The notes under the pieces are model-generated. The model searched no databases and had not been told where the DNA came from. It saw only the letters and a program-made list of their open reading frames with translations. A stretch of DNA of 38,138 bases from Subdoligranulum variabile (lineage in GTDB: Bacteria; Bacillota; Clostridia; Oscillospirales; Ruminococcaceae), in contig SFOX01000012.1 in the NCBI GenBank assembly GCA_004552305.1, positions 1 to 38,138 on the forward strand. The letters are read 5' to 3'. Shown here piece after piece: positions 7,496-14,647 of this stretch (position 1 is its first letter; each line of letters begins with the position of its first letter). Both the position numbers and the translations under genes were made by a program.

Positions 7496-8629
7496 TCAGA
7501 TGCGGGTGTCCAGACGCTTTACATAGGTGTCGTGGAACTGCTGGAAGGTGCCGTTGTCCAGCGCTTCGCGGATGCGCTCCATCAGGTGGTTGTAGAAATA
7601 CAGGTTGTGCATGACCGCCAGACGCATACCGAGGATTTCATCCGCCTTTTGCAGGTGGCGGATATAGGCGCGGCTGAAGTTGCGGCAGACCGGACAGTCG
7701 CATTGCGGGTCAATGGGCAACTCGTCGCGCTCATATTTCAGGTTTTTGATGTTGATGATGCCGTCCCAGGTGAACAGATGTCCGTGGCGGGCGTTGCGGC
7801 TGGGCATAACGCAGTCGAACAGATCGACACCGCGGTAGACGCCCTCAATGATATTGCCGGGCGTACCTACCCCCATCAGGTAGCGAATTTTATCCTTGGG
7901 GGCAAAAGGCTCGACGGCGGAGATGATATCATACATCACCTCGGCAGGCTCGCCGACGGCCAGACCGCCGATGGCGTAGCCGTCCAGATCGTACTCAGCG
8001 ATCTGCTTCATATGCTCCACGCGCAAATCGGCAAAGGTGCAGCCCTGATTGATGCCGAACAAAAGCTGGTCGGGGTTGACCGCCTTTTCCTCGTGCTTGA
8101 GGCGCGCCATCTCGGCCTTGCAGCGCAGCAGCCAGCGTGCAGTGCGCGCGCAGCTGTTTTTGGCGTACTCGTAGGTGGCGGGGTTTTCGACACACTCGTC
8201 AAACGCCATGGCGATGGTGGAGCCAAGGTTGGCCTGGATCTGCATACTCTGCTCGGGTCCCATAAAGATGCGGTGACCGTCGAGGTGGGAGTTGAAGGTC
8301 ACGCCCTCCTCGGTGATCTGGCGCAGCTTGGCAAGGCTGAACACCTGAAACCCGCCGCTGTCGGTCAGAATGGGACCGTCCCACTTGGTGAACTTGTGCA
8401 GCCCGCCCATATCCGCCACCAGCTTGTCGCCGGGACGCAGATGCAGGTGGTAGGTGTTGCACAGCATGACCTGCGCGCGGATGTCCTTGAGATCCAGCGC
8501 CGAAAGCCCGCCCTTGATGGCGGCGGCGGTGGCAACGTTCTGGAAGGCGGGGGTCTGCACAGTACCGTGTACCGTAGTAAATTCGCCGCGGCGGGCGGTT
8601 CCCTCCTGTTTGATAAGGCGGTAAGGCAT
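7496..8629 (-). CDS. tgt: tRNA-guanine(34) transglycosylase
   Basis: This 377-residue enzyme exchanges guanine 34 in the anticodon of GUN tRNAs (Asp, Asn, His, Tyr) for a queuosine precursor (preQ1 in bacteria). The general acid/base Asp90 lies in ILTDSGGFQVFSL, and the nucleophile is Asp272 in DLFDCVMPSRNARHG. The zinc site is Cys310, Cys312 and Cys315 in CDCPVC plus His341 in MHNLYFY. The FGINQGCTFADLR and GGLAVGEP motifs are also present. It follows queA after 26 nt, so precursor insertion and the next step, epoxy-cyclopentanediol addition, are co-expressed. No preQ1 synthesis genes (queCDEF) are in the window, so the cell may salvage precursor; that is inference. Confidence 0.97.
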   Translation of the reverse strand: MPYRLIKQEGTARRGEFTTVHGTVQTPAFQNVATAAAIKGGLSALDLKDIRAQVMLCNTYHLHLRPGDKLVADMGGLHKFTKWDGPILTDSGGFQVFSLAKLRQITEEGVTFNSHLDGHRIFMGPEQSMQIQANLGSTIAMAFDECVENPATYEYAKNSCARTARWLLRCKAEMARLKHEEKAVNPDQLLFGINQGCTFADLRVEHMKQIAEYDLDGYAIGGLAVGEPAEVMYDIISAVEPFAPKDKIRYLMGVGTPGNIIEGVYRGVDLFDCVMPSRNARHGHLFTWDGIINIKNLKYERDELPIDPQCDCPVCRNFSRAYIRHLQKADEILGMRLAVMHNLYFYNHLMERIREALDNGTFQQFHDTYVKRLDTRI

Positions 8630-8655
8630 AGGGGCAAACTCCTTTCTGGGTCGTG

Positions 8656-9684
8656 TCAGCGGATGAACATAGCATCGCCGAAGCTGAAGAAGCGGTATTT
8701 CTGCTCCACAGCCACCTTGTAGGCAGCCATGGTCTTGTCGTAGCCGTAGAAGGCGGCAATGAGCATGATCAGTGTGCTTTCGGGCAGGTGGAAGTTGGTG
8801 ATCAGCCCGTCGATGGCGTGCAGCGCAATGCCGGGGTAGATAAAGATGCTGGTGTTGCCGCTGCAGGGTACGATCTTGCCGTACCTTGCCCAGACGGATT
8901 CCAGCGTGCGGCAGCTGGTCGTACCCACGGCAATGACGCGATGCCCGGCGGCGCGGGTCTCATTGATGAGCTTTGCCGTTTCCTCGCTGACGCTGTACCA
9001 CTCACTGTGCATCTGGTGCGCCTCGACGGTTTCCTCACTAACCGGGCGGAAGGTACCCAGCCCGACGTGCAGCGTGACCTCCGCCACCTTTACGCCGCGC
9101 GAACGGATGGTGTCCAGCAGCTGCGGGGTAAAATGCAGCCCTGCCGTGGGGGCGGCGGCGCTGCCTAATTCCTTGGCGTAGACAGTCTGGTACTGGCTCT
9201 GATCCTCCAGCTGCTTGGTGATGTAGGGCGGCAGCGGCATTTTGCCGAACTCGTCCAGCTTTTCGTACAGCGTTTCGGTGTCGTATTGAAAGGTCACATA
9301 TTTGTTGCCGTCGGGCAGGGTTTCGTCCACGGTGGCGCTCAGGCTGCCGTCCCCGAATTCCACCTTGGTACCCACCTGCATACGCTTGCCGGGGCGCGCC
9401 AGACACTCCCATGTGTCCCCCTTTACCTGCCGCAGCAGCAGCAGCTCGCAGACGGCGCCCGTGGGTACCTTGGTACCCATCAGCCGGGCAGGCAAAACCT
9501 TGGAGTTATTGACCACCAGCAGGTCGCCCTTTTCCAGATAATGGGGCAATTCGTGAAAGACCGAGTGCAGGATCCTGTCATTCTTGCGATCCAGCACCAT
9601 CAGGCGGGCGGCATCGCGCGGCTCGGCAGGTTCCTGCGCAATAAGTTCCTTGGGCAGGTCGTACCAAAAATCTTTTTTCAGCAT
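8656..9684 (-). CDS. queA: S-adenosylmethionine:tRNA ribosyltransferase-isomerase
   Basis: A 342-residue QueA, the standard length. It transfers and rearranges the ribosyl part of S-adenosylmethionine onto preQ1-modified tRNA to give epoxyqueuosine. Family motifs are FWYDLPKELIAQEPAEPRD at the N-terminus, DLLVVNNSKVLPARLMG, AAPTAGLHFTPQLL, VTLHVGLGTFRPV and the C-terminal HLPESTLIMLIAAFYGYD. I place the start at the ATG at 9682-9684 (MLKKDFWYDLP), with AAAGGAAAG about 7 nt upstream; the frame is open a little further, but that extension is not family-like. It is the first gene of a queA-tgt operon, divergent from the lysine operon. Confidence 0.96.
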   Translation of the reverse strand: MLKKDFWYDLPKELIAQEPAEPRDAARLMVLDRKNDRILHSVFHELPHYLEKGDLLVVNNSKVLPARLMGTKVPTGAVCELLLLRQVKGDTWECLARPGKRMQVGTKVEFGDGSLSATVDETLPDGNKYVTFQYDTETLYEKLDEFGKMPLPPYITKQLEDQSQYQTVYAKELGSAAAPTAGLHFTPQLLDTIRSRGVKVAEVTLHVGLGTFRPVSEETVEAHQMHSEWYSVSEETAKLINETRAAGHRVIAVGTTSCRTLESVWARYGKIVPCSGNTSIFIYPGIALHAIDGLITNFHLPESTLIMLIAAFYGYDKTMAAYKVAVEQKYRFFSFGDAMFIR

Positions 9685-9710
9685 GATTTTCTTTCCTTTT
9701 ATCTTTGCGT

Positions 9711-9760
9711 CAATACCGCAAAATTCCCGCCATATCGGCACTTGGAAATATGCGGTATTG
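9711..9760. repeat. Inverted repeat between divergent queA and asd promoters
   Basis: CAATACCGCA (9711-9720) is repeated inverted as TGCGGTATTG (9751-9760), a perfect 10-bp match with a 30-nt centre. The right arm ends two bases before the -35 box of the asd promoter, and the left arm lies in the queA leader, so it is placed like an operator. No regulator is identified. Confidence 0.5.
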
Positions 9761-9762
9761 CC

Positions 9763-9791
9763 TTGACATTCCCTTGCGGGGATACTATAAT
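9763..9791 (+). promoter_or_regulatory. Consensus sigma-A promoter of the lysine operon
   Basis: A perfect TTGACA (9763-9768), a 17-nt spacer and a perfect TATAAT (9786-9791) predict a start near 9798, directly before the riboswitch P1 stem. Confidence 0.92.
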
Positions 9792-9798
9792 AAACCCA

Positions 9799-9968
9799 AG
9801 CACAGAGGTGCGGAGCGCATCAGTAGCCTGTTCTGCAAGCCCTGCCAGGGGCATAGGATAGGCAAAAGGGCGTTTCGCCGAAGGCGGTATGCGGCACATA
9901 CCGACCTGGGTCCGCGGTCGAACAGACGCGGGACTGTCACGCCCAAAAGGCGTGTTGCGCTGTGTGGT
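9799..9968 (+). promoter_or_regulatory. Lysine riboswitch (L box)
   Basis: The leader holds the conserved core of the lysine aptamer in order: AGAGGTGCGG (9804-9813) with CAGTAG behind it, AAAGGGCGTTTCGCCGAAGG near 9863-9882, CTGGG followed by the GAACAGACGCGGGACTGTCACG block near 9920-9941. P1 is formed by CACAG (9801-9805) with CTGTG (9960-9964). Lysine binding is known to favour terminator formation and turn such operons off. Here it sits between a consensus promoter and an intrinsic terminator upstream of asd-dapA-dapB, the diaminopimelate/lysine genes, which fits exactly. The exact edges and the antiterminator are inferred. Confidence 0.92.
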
Positions 9969-9999
9969 TATGCAATATGATATTATATTGCATTTTGTG

Positions 10000-10021
10000 C
10001 CGGTTTTCAACCGGTTTTTTT
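10000..10021 (+). terminator. Riboswitch-controlled terminator
   Basis: CCGGTT (10000-10005) pairs with AACCGG (10009-10014) across a TTC loop and is followed by seven T. It lies just after the aptamer and a TGCAATAT/ATATTGCA hairpin (9971-9978 with 9985-9992), so it is the likely off-switch of the lysine leader. Confidence 0.8.
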
Positions 10022-10026
10022 ATTAT

Positions 10027-10065
10027 CTATGCAAATTGGGTGGCAAAACCGTTGTTTTTGCATAG
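10027..10065 (+). other. Hairpin between riboswitch terminator and asd
   Basis: CTATGCAAA (10027-10035) pairs perfectly with TTTGCATAG (10057-10065). There is no T-tract, so it is not a terminator. Its TATGCAA arm repeats the sequence at 9969-9975, so alternative pairings with the switch region are possible. Confidence 0.5.
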
Positions 10066-10095
10066 AGTGGGATGAGAAAGGTAGGTAAAGGAACA

Positions 10096-11172
10096 ATGAA
10101 ACAGTACAATGTAGGTGTCATCGGCGCAACCGGTATGGTAGGGCAGCGTTTTGTAACCCTGCTGGAAAACCACCCTTGGTTCCGCCTGACCGCTGTGGCA
10201 GCCAGCGCCCGCAGCGCCGGCAAGACCTATGAGGAGGCTGTGGGCAGCCGCTGGCTGATGCAGACCCCCATGCCTGAACAGGCGAAAAAGCTGGTGGTTC
10301 TGGACGCCGCCAACGTGGCAGAGGTCGTCGCCAAGGTGGACTTTGTCTTTTGCGCCGTCAATATGAAAAAAGAGGAGATCAAAGCGCTGGAGGAAGCCTA
10401 CGCCAAGGCAGAATGCCCCGTGGTTTCCAACAACAGCGCCCACCGCTTTACCCCCGACGTGCCGATGGTCGTGCCGGAGATCAACGCCGACCACATCGAC
10501 ATCATCCCTGCCCAGCGCCAGCGTCTGGGTACCAAGCGCGGCTTTATTGCCGTAAAGTCCAACTGCAGCCTGCAGAGCTATGTACCCGCCCTGCACCCGC
10601 TGCGCAAGTATGATATCACCGACGTGCTGGTCTGCACCTATCAGGCAATTTCCGGCGCGGGCAAGACCTTTGAAACCTTCCCCGATATTCTGGATAACGT
10701 CATCCCCTACATCGGCGGTGAGGAGGAAAAGAGCGAGCAGGAGCCGCTGAAGCTGTGGGGTCACATCGAGGGCGATAAAATCGTCTGCGCCGATGGTCCG
10801 CGCTTTACCGCACAGTGCCTGCGCGTGCCGGTATCCGACGGACATATGGGCGCCGTCTTTGTGCGCTTTGCCCACAAGCCCTCCCAGGAAGAAATTCTGC
10901 AGGCTTGGAAAACCTTCCGCGGTCCCGCACAGGAGCTGGCACTGCCCAGCGCCCCCAAGCAGTTCCTGCATTATTTTGAGGAAAACGACCGCCCGCAGCC
11001 TAAGCTGGACCGTATGTTGGAAAACGGCATGGCGGTCAGCATCGGACGCCTGCGCGAGGATACCCAGTACGATTACAAGTTTGTCTGCCTTTCCCACAAT
11101 ACGCTGCGCGGCGCTGCCGGCGGCGGCGTGCTGCTGGCGGAGCTGCTGGCAGCCAAGGGCTATTTTGACTGA
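10096..11172 (+). CDS. asd: Aspartate-semialdehyde dehydrogenase
   Basis: This 358-residue enzyme reduces aspartyl phosphate to aspartate semialdehyde with NADPH, the branch step toward lysine, threonine and methionine. The Rossmann motif is VGVIGATGMVGQRFV (residues 6-20). The catalytic Cys157 is in AVKSNCSLQ, and the general-base His near residue 254 is in VPVSDGHMGAV. SNNSAHRF and YQAISGAGKTFETFP support the archaeal/fungal-like subclass over the enterobacterial one. The ATG at 10096 follows AAAGGAAC; an upstream ATG at 10072 is in frame but poorly placed. It is the first gene after the lysine riboswitch. The aspartokinase itself is not in the window. Confidence 0.96.
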   Translation: MKQYNVGVIGATGMVGQRFVTLLENHPWFRLTAVAASARSAGKTYEEAVGSRWLMQTPMPEQAKKLVVLDAANVAEVVAKVDFVFCAVNMKKEEIKALEEAYAKAECPVVSNNSAHRFTPDVPMVVPEINADHIDIIPAQRQRLGTKRGFIAVKSNCSLQSYVPALHPLRKYDITDVLVCTYQAISGAGKTFETFPDILDNVIPYIGGEEEKSEQEPLKLWGHIEGDKIVCADGPRFTAQCLRVPVSDGHMGAVFVRFAHKPSQEEILQAWKTFRGPAQELALPSAPKQFLHYFEENDRPQPKLDRMLENGMAVSIGRLREDTQYDYKFVCLSHNTLRGAAGGGVLLAELLAAKGYFD

Positions 11173-11192
11173 TTTTTGAAGGAGTGTTCCCT

Positions 11193-12083
11193 ATGAAGAA
11201 GCCCGTTTTTACCGGCGCCGCCGTGGCGATCATCACCCCCATGTGTGCCGACGGCAGCGTGGACTATGAGGAGCTGGGGCGCATCATTGACGACCAGATC
11301 GACAACGGCACCGATGCCATTGTCATCTGCGGCACCACCGGCGAGTCCCCCACCATGACGGATGAGGAGCATACCGCGTGCATCCGCTACGCCGTCAAAA
11401 AGACTGCCGGACGGGTTCCTGTCATTGCGGGTACCGGCTCCAACGATACCAAGTACGCCATCTGGCTGAGCCGTCAGGCACAGGCGGACGGTGCCGATGC
11501 CCTGCTGCTGGTCACCCCCTACTACAACAAAACCAGCCAGGCCGGCTTGATTGCCCACTACACCGCCATTGCGGATGCCGTGGATCTGCCCTGCATTTTG
11601 TACAATGTCCCCAGCCGCACCGGCTGCAACCTGACTGCCGCAAGCCTTAAACAGCTTGCCAAGCACCCGAACATCAACGCGGTGAAGGAAGCCAGCGGCA
11701 ACATCAGTCAAGTGGCGGAGATCGCCGCCGCCTGCGGGGAGGAGCTGAATATCTATTCCGGCAACGATGACCAGATCGTCCCGCTGCTGGCGCTGGGCGG
11801 CAAGGGCGTGATCAGCGTGTTGTCCAACGTGGCGCCGCGCTACACCCATGACATCTGCGCCAAGTGGTTCGCCGGCGATACGGCGGGCAGCCTTGCGATG
11901 CAGCTTGCCGCCCTGCCGCTGTGCAAGGCGCTGTTTGCCGATGTAAACCCCATCCCGGTCAAGTGGGCGATGAACCGCCTTGGCTGGCACGCCGGGGCTT
12001 GCCGCCTGCCGCTGGTTGCCCCGGACGAAGCCGTGCAGGCGCAGCTGGACAGCGCCCTGCGCGCGTTCGGTTTGCTGTCATAA
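11193..12083 (+). CDS. dapA: 4-hydroxy-tetrahydrodipicolinate synthase
   Basis: This 296-residue TIM-barrel lyase condenses pyruvate with aspartate semialdehyde, the first committed step of diaminopimelate and lysine synthesis. The Schiff-base Lys165 is in AVKEASGNIS, the proton-relay Tyr137 in ILYNVPSRTG, and the Thr pair in VICGTTGESPTM (residues 45-56). The ATG at 11193 has GAAGGAG about 8 nt upstream and lies 20 nt after asd. The product of asd is its substrate and the next gene, dapB, uses its product, so the three genes encode consecutive steps. Confidence 0.97.
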   Translation: MKKPVFTGAAVAIITPMCADGSVDYEELGRIIDDQIDNGTDAIVICGTTGESPTMTDEEHTACIRYAVKKTAGRVPVIAGTGSNDTKYAIWLSRQAQADGADALLLVTPYYNKTSQAGLIAHYTAIADAVDLPCILYNVPSRTGCNLTAASLKQLAKHPNINAVKEASGNISQVAEIAAACGEELNIYSGNDDQIVPLLALGGKGVISVLSNVAPRYTHDICAKWFAGDTAGSLAMQLAALPLCKALFADVNPIPVKWAMNRLGWHAGACRLPLVAPDEAVQAQLDSALRAFGLLS

Positions 12084-12087
12084 GCGC

Positions 12088-12116
12088 TTCAGCCCGCGGC
12101 GTACCTGCGGGCTGAA
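12088..12116 (+). other. Intercistronic hairpin dapA-dapB
   Basis: TTCAGCCCGC (12088-12097) pairs perfectly with GCGGGCTGAA (12107-12116). Only TTTG follows, so it is at best a weak terminator; it could stabilise or process the message within the operon. Confidence 0.55.
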
Positions 12117-12144
12117 TTTGTAAAACACGAAAGGAATTGTCGAT

Positions 12145-12912
12145 ATGACGGACATTATCATTCAGGGCATTTACGGGCGCATGGGTCGCGCCCTTGTGGA
12201 AAAAATTGCTGCCCGCACGGACTGCCGCGTCATCGCCGGTGTGGACCGCGAGGCGGGGCGTGTGGGAGAGATCCCGGTGTACGCAAGCTGGCAGGATGTT
12301 GCCTGCCGCGGCATTGTGATTGATTTTTCCTCCTCCGCTGGGGCTGCTGCCGCCGCCGCTTGGGGCGCAGCGCACGGTATGCCCTGCGTCATCTGCTCCA
12401 CAGGGCTTTCCGGCGAGGAGCTGGGCATTTTGCAGAAGGCTGCCGAAAAGACGGCGATCTTCCGCAGTGCCAATATGTCGCTGGGCGTCAATGTGCTGAT
12501 TGAGCTTGCCAAGCAGGCTGCCCGCGTTCTGGGCGGCGAGTACGACATTGAAATCGTCGAAAAGCACCACCGCAACAAGCTGGATGCCCCCAGCGGCACC
12601 GCCCTGATGATTGCCGATGCCATCAATGCCGAGGCGGGCGGGCAGTATGAATATGTCTACGACCGCTCGCAGGTACGGCAAAAGCGCGGCGACAAGGAGC
12701 TGGGCATCAGCGCCGTGCGCGGCGGCGGCATTGTGGGCGAGCATGAGGTGCTGTTCTGCGGTGCCGAGGAGGTTCTGACCCTGAGCCACAGCGCCGGGGC
12801 GCGCACCGTCTTTGCGGACGGTGCCATTCAGGCTGCGCTGTTTTTGAACGGGCAGCAGCCCGGTATGTATACCATGACCGATTTGCTGCGAGGTAAACTG
12901 CCGTGCGAATGA
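12145..12912 (+). CDS. dapB: 4-hydroxy-tetrahydrodipicolinate reductase
   Basis: This 255-residue enzyme reduces the DapA product to tetrahydrodipicolinate with NAD(P)H. The nucleotide-binding loop is GIYGRMG (residues 8-14), where most family members have Ala instead of Tyr at the third place. The substrate-binding core is EKHHRNKLDAPSGTA, with catalytic His141/His142 and Lys145, followed by GISAVRGGGIVGEHEV and the C-terminal GMYTMTDLL. GAAAGGAAT lies upstream of the ATG. The end overlaps the CapA-like gene. The later pathway steps are not in this window. Confidence 0.96.
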   Translation: MTDIIIQGIYGRMGRALVEKIAARTDCRVIAGVDREAGRVGEIPVYASWQDVACRGIVIDFSSSAGAAAAAAWGAAHGMPCVICSTGLSGEELGILQKAAEKTAIFRSANMSLGVNVLIELAKQAARVLGGEYDIEIVEKHHRNKLDAPSGTALMIADAINAEAGGQYEYVYDRSQVRQKRGDKELGISAVRGGGIVGEHEVLFCGAEEVLTLSHSAGARTVFADGAIQAALFLNGQQPGMYTMTDLLRGKLPCE

Positions 12913-14117
12913 AAAGTAACGAAGTTTTAGCCTGCTGCGTGATTGCGCTGGGGGTCTGCGGTGTGGTGGCAGGCTCGCTTTTGACCGAGCCGACCGCACC
13001 GGTTGCCGCCCCCGCCCCGACTGCGACCGTGCAGCCTACCCCCGAACCCACGCCGGAGCCGACGCCCGAACCCACCCCCACGGTGGACACGGTACGGTTT
13101 TCCGCCACGGGGGATGATCTGATCCACGACGGGCTGTACATCCAGGCGCGCCAGCGCGGCACTGACGGGTACTATGATTTTTCCTATGTATATGAGAATA
13201 TGCGGGAATTCTACAGCCAGTTTGATGTAAACTGGCTGAATCAGGAAACGCTGGTCAACGACGAATTTGCCCCCAGCGGCTACCCGTGCTTTTCCACCCC
13301 CGGCGACATTACCGATGCGCTGTATGATTTGGGGTTCCGGGTGTTCAGCCTGTCCAACAACCACAGCTACGACAAGGGCGCAGCGGGCATTGAGGCTTCG
13401 CTGCGGCACTGGGAAACCCTGCCCGAGGATGTGCGCTATATGGGCTTTTACACGCTGGCGGACCCCACCGAGTACGTCTACCAGACCGTGAACGGCATCA
13501 CCTTCGGCTATCTTTCCTACACTGAGCATACCAACGGCATCCCGACGCCGAGCCAAGCCGAACACGGGGTAATTTACCTGAGCGACCGCGAAACGATCGC
13601 CAAGCAGATTGCCGATATGCGCCCCCACTGTGATGTGCTGGTCGTCAGCTGCCATATGGGTACCGAGGGCAGCCACACAGTGAATGCTTTCCAGAAGGAC
13701 ACCGCGCAGTGGTTGGCGGATCAGGGCGTTGACCTTGTCATCGGCACCCACCCCCATGTGACCCAGAATGCCGAATGGCTGACGGGGGCAAACGGCAACC
13801 GGACCTTTGTGGCATACAGCTTGGGCAACTTTGCCAATGCCCAGTCCAGCGCGGACAATGTCATCGGCGCGGTGCTGGACATCACCTTTGAAAAGACCAC
13901 CCAGCCCGACGGCAGCAGCGCCGTGGCGATGCTGGACCCCAAGCTGCACTGCGTTGTGACCCAGTACGAAGCCGGGTACCAGAATATCCGCGTCTACCCC
14001 TACCCCGCCTACACGGACGAGCTGGGCGCGGCGCACGGCTGCTTTACTTTAAGCCGCGACTACATAGAAAACGTGCTGCGGCAAAGCATTGACGAGCAGT
14101 ATCTAGCACTGGAATAA
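12903..14117 (+). CDS. CapA family protein (PgsA-like metallophosphatase fold)
   Basis: A 404-residue protein with an N-terminal membrane or signal segment (residues 7-28), then a Pro/Thr/Glu tether of repeated TPEP units (about residues 41-60), then a CapA domain: RFSATGDDLIHDGL, NWLNQETLV, SLSNNHSYDKGAAG, VVSCHMGTEG, DLVIGTHPHVTQ and VAYSLGNF. These His, Asp and Asn motifs are those of the poly-gamma-glutamate synthesis protein CapA/PgsA and related metallophosphatase folds, so it probably acts outside the membrane on a cell-surface polymer. The start is GTG 12903, 8 nt from GAGGT; an ATG at 12909 forming ATGA with the dapB stop is the alternative. No capB/capC is nearby. Confidence 0.88.
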   Translation: MRMKSNEVLACCVIALGVCGVVAGSLLTEPTAPVAAPAPTATVQPTPEPTPEPTPEPTPTVDTVRFSATGDDLIHDGLYIQARQRGTDGYYDFSYVYENMREFYSQFDVNWLNQETLVNDEFAPSGYPCFSTPGDITDALYDLGFRVFSLSNNHSYDKGAAGIEASLRHWETLPEDVRYMGFYTLADPTEYVYQTVNGITFGYLSYTEHTNGIPTPSQAEHGVIYLSDRETIAKQIADMRPHCDVLVVSCHMGTEGSHTVNAFQKDTAQWLADQGVDLVIGTHPHVTQNAEWLTGANGNRTFVAYSLGNFANAQSSADNVIGAVLDITFEKTTQPDGSSAVAMLDPKLHCVVTQYEAGYQNIRVYPYPAYTDELGAAHGCFTLSRDYIENVLRQSIDEQYLALE

Positions 14118-14137
14118 TACGAAAGGACGGCATTTTT

Positions 14138-14593
14138 ATGTACGGTGTCAGCAAAATCAGCAGCGAGCAGGATATCCTGCTTACCACGTTTCCCGGCGCA
14201 AAATACAGCGCCCAAAGCCTTGCGGGCTACCTGAAGGTGTTCGCCGATGCAGGCATTGTGGTGGATATGATCTGCCAGAGCGCCCCGCGCGGCGCAGCGG
14301 TGGATTTCAGCTTTACCACCGCCAACGACAATTTTGCCGCCGTCATGAAAGCCCTGCCCGCCGCCGCCAAGGTCAATCCCCCGCTGGTTTCGGGCGGGTA
14401 CTGCAAAATCAACCTGTTTGGTGAGGATATGGTCACCAGCTGCGGCGTTGCTGCCCGCGCCTTGGCGGCGCTGGCAGAGGTCGATATTGAGATCGCACTG
14501 ATCACCACCAGCGACCTTGACATTTCGCTGCTGATCCGCCAGCAGGACGAGGACGGCGCCCTGAGCGCCCTGCACAAGGCATTTGCCGTTTAA
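14138..14593 (+). CDS. Stand-alone tandem ACT protein, aspartokinase regulatory-domain-like
   Basis: A 151-residue protein with two ACT units and no catalytic domain. The first unit has AGYLKVFADAGIVVDMIC followed by AAVDFSFTTAND; the second has CKINLFGEDMVTSCGVAARA, DIEIALITTSDLDISLLIR and the end ALSALHKAF. Both closely follow the C-terminal regulatory half of aspartokinase (NVDMI, ISTSEIKISV, AVRALHxAF pattern). It is the last gene of the lysine-riboswitch operon, so it could be a separate regulatory subunit that senses lysine or threonine, like the beta subunit of Bacillus aspartokinase II. The partner kinase is not in the window, and lysine binding is inference. GAAAGGACGG precedes the ATG. 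Confidence 0.85.
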   Translation: MYGVSKISSEQDILLTTFPGAKYSAQSLAGYLKVFADAGIVVDMICQSAPRGAAVDFSFTTANDNFAAVMKALPAAAKVNPPLVSGGYCKINLFGEDMVTSCGVAARALAALAEVDIEIALITTSDLDISLLIRQQDEDGALSALHKAFAV

Positions 14594-14602
14594 CAACAAT
14601 CA

Positions 14603-14645
14603 AAAACAGGTGCAACCCATAAAAGGGCTGCACCTGTTTTTTATT
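14603..14645. terminator. Bidirectional terminator after the lysine operon
   Basis: AAAACAGGTGCA (14603-14614) pairs perfectly with TGCACCTGTTTT (14629-14640); on the plus strand TTTTTTATTTG follows. An A-rich run precedes it for transcripts from the minus strand. Confidence 0.9.
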
Positions 14646-14647
14646 TG

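Noticed and set aside
9684..9760. preQ1 riboswitch in the queA leader
   Set aside because: The leader lacks the C-rich loop and A-rich tail of the preQ1 aptamer; only an inverted repeat is visible.
12088..12116. dapA-dapB hairpin as a full terminator
   Set aside because: Only TTTG follows the stem, and dapB continues the same pathway, so a complete stop is unlikely.
13023..13080. TPEP repeats as a CRISPR or DNA-level repeat
   Set aside because: They are in-frame Pro/Thr/Glu codons forming a surface tether in the CapA protein.
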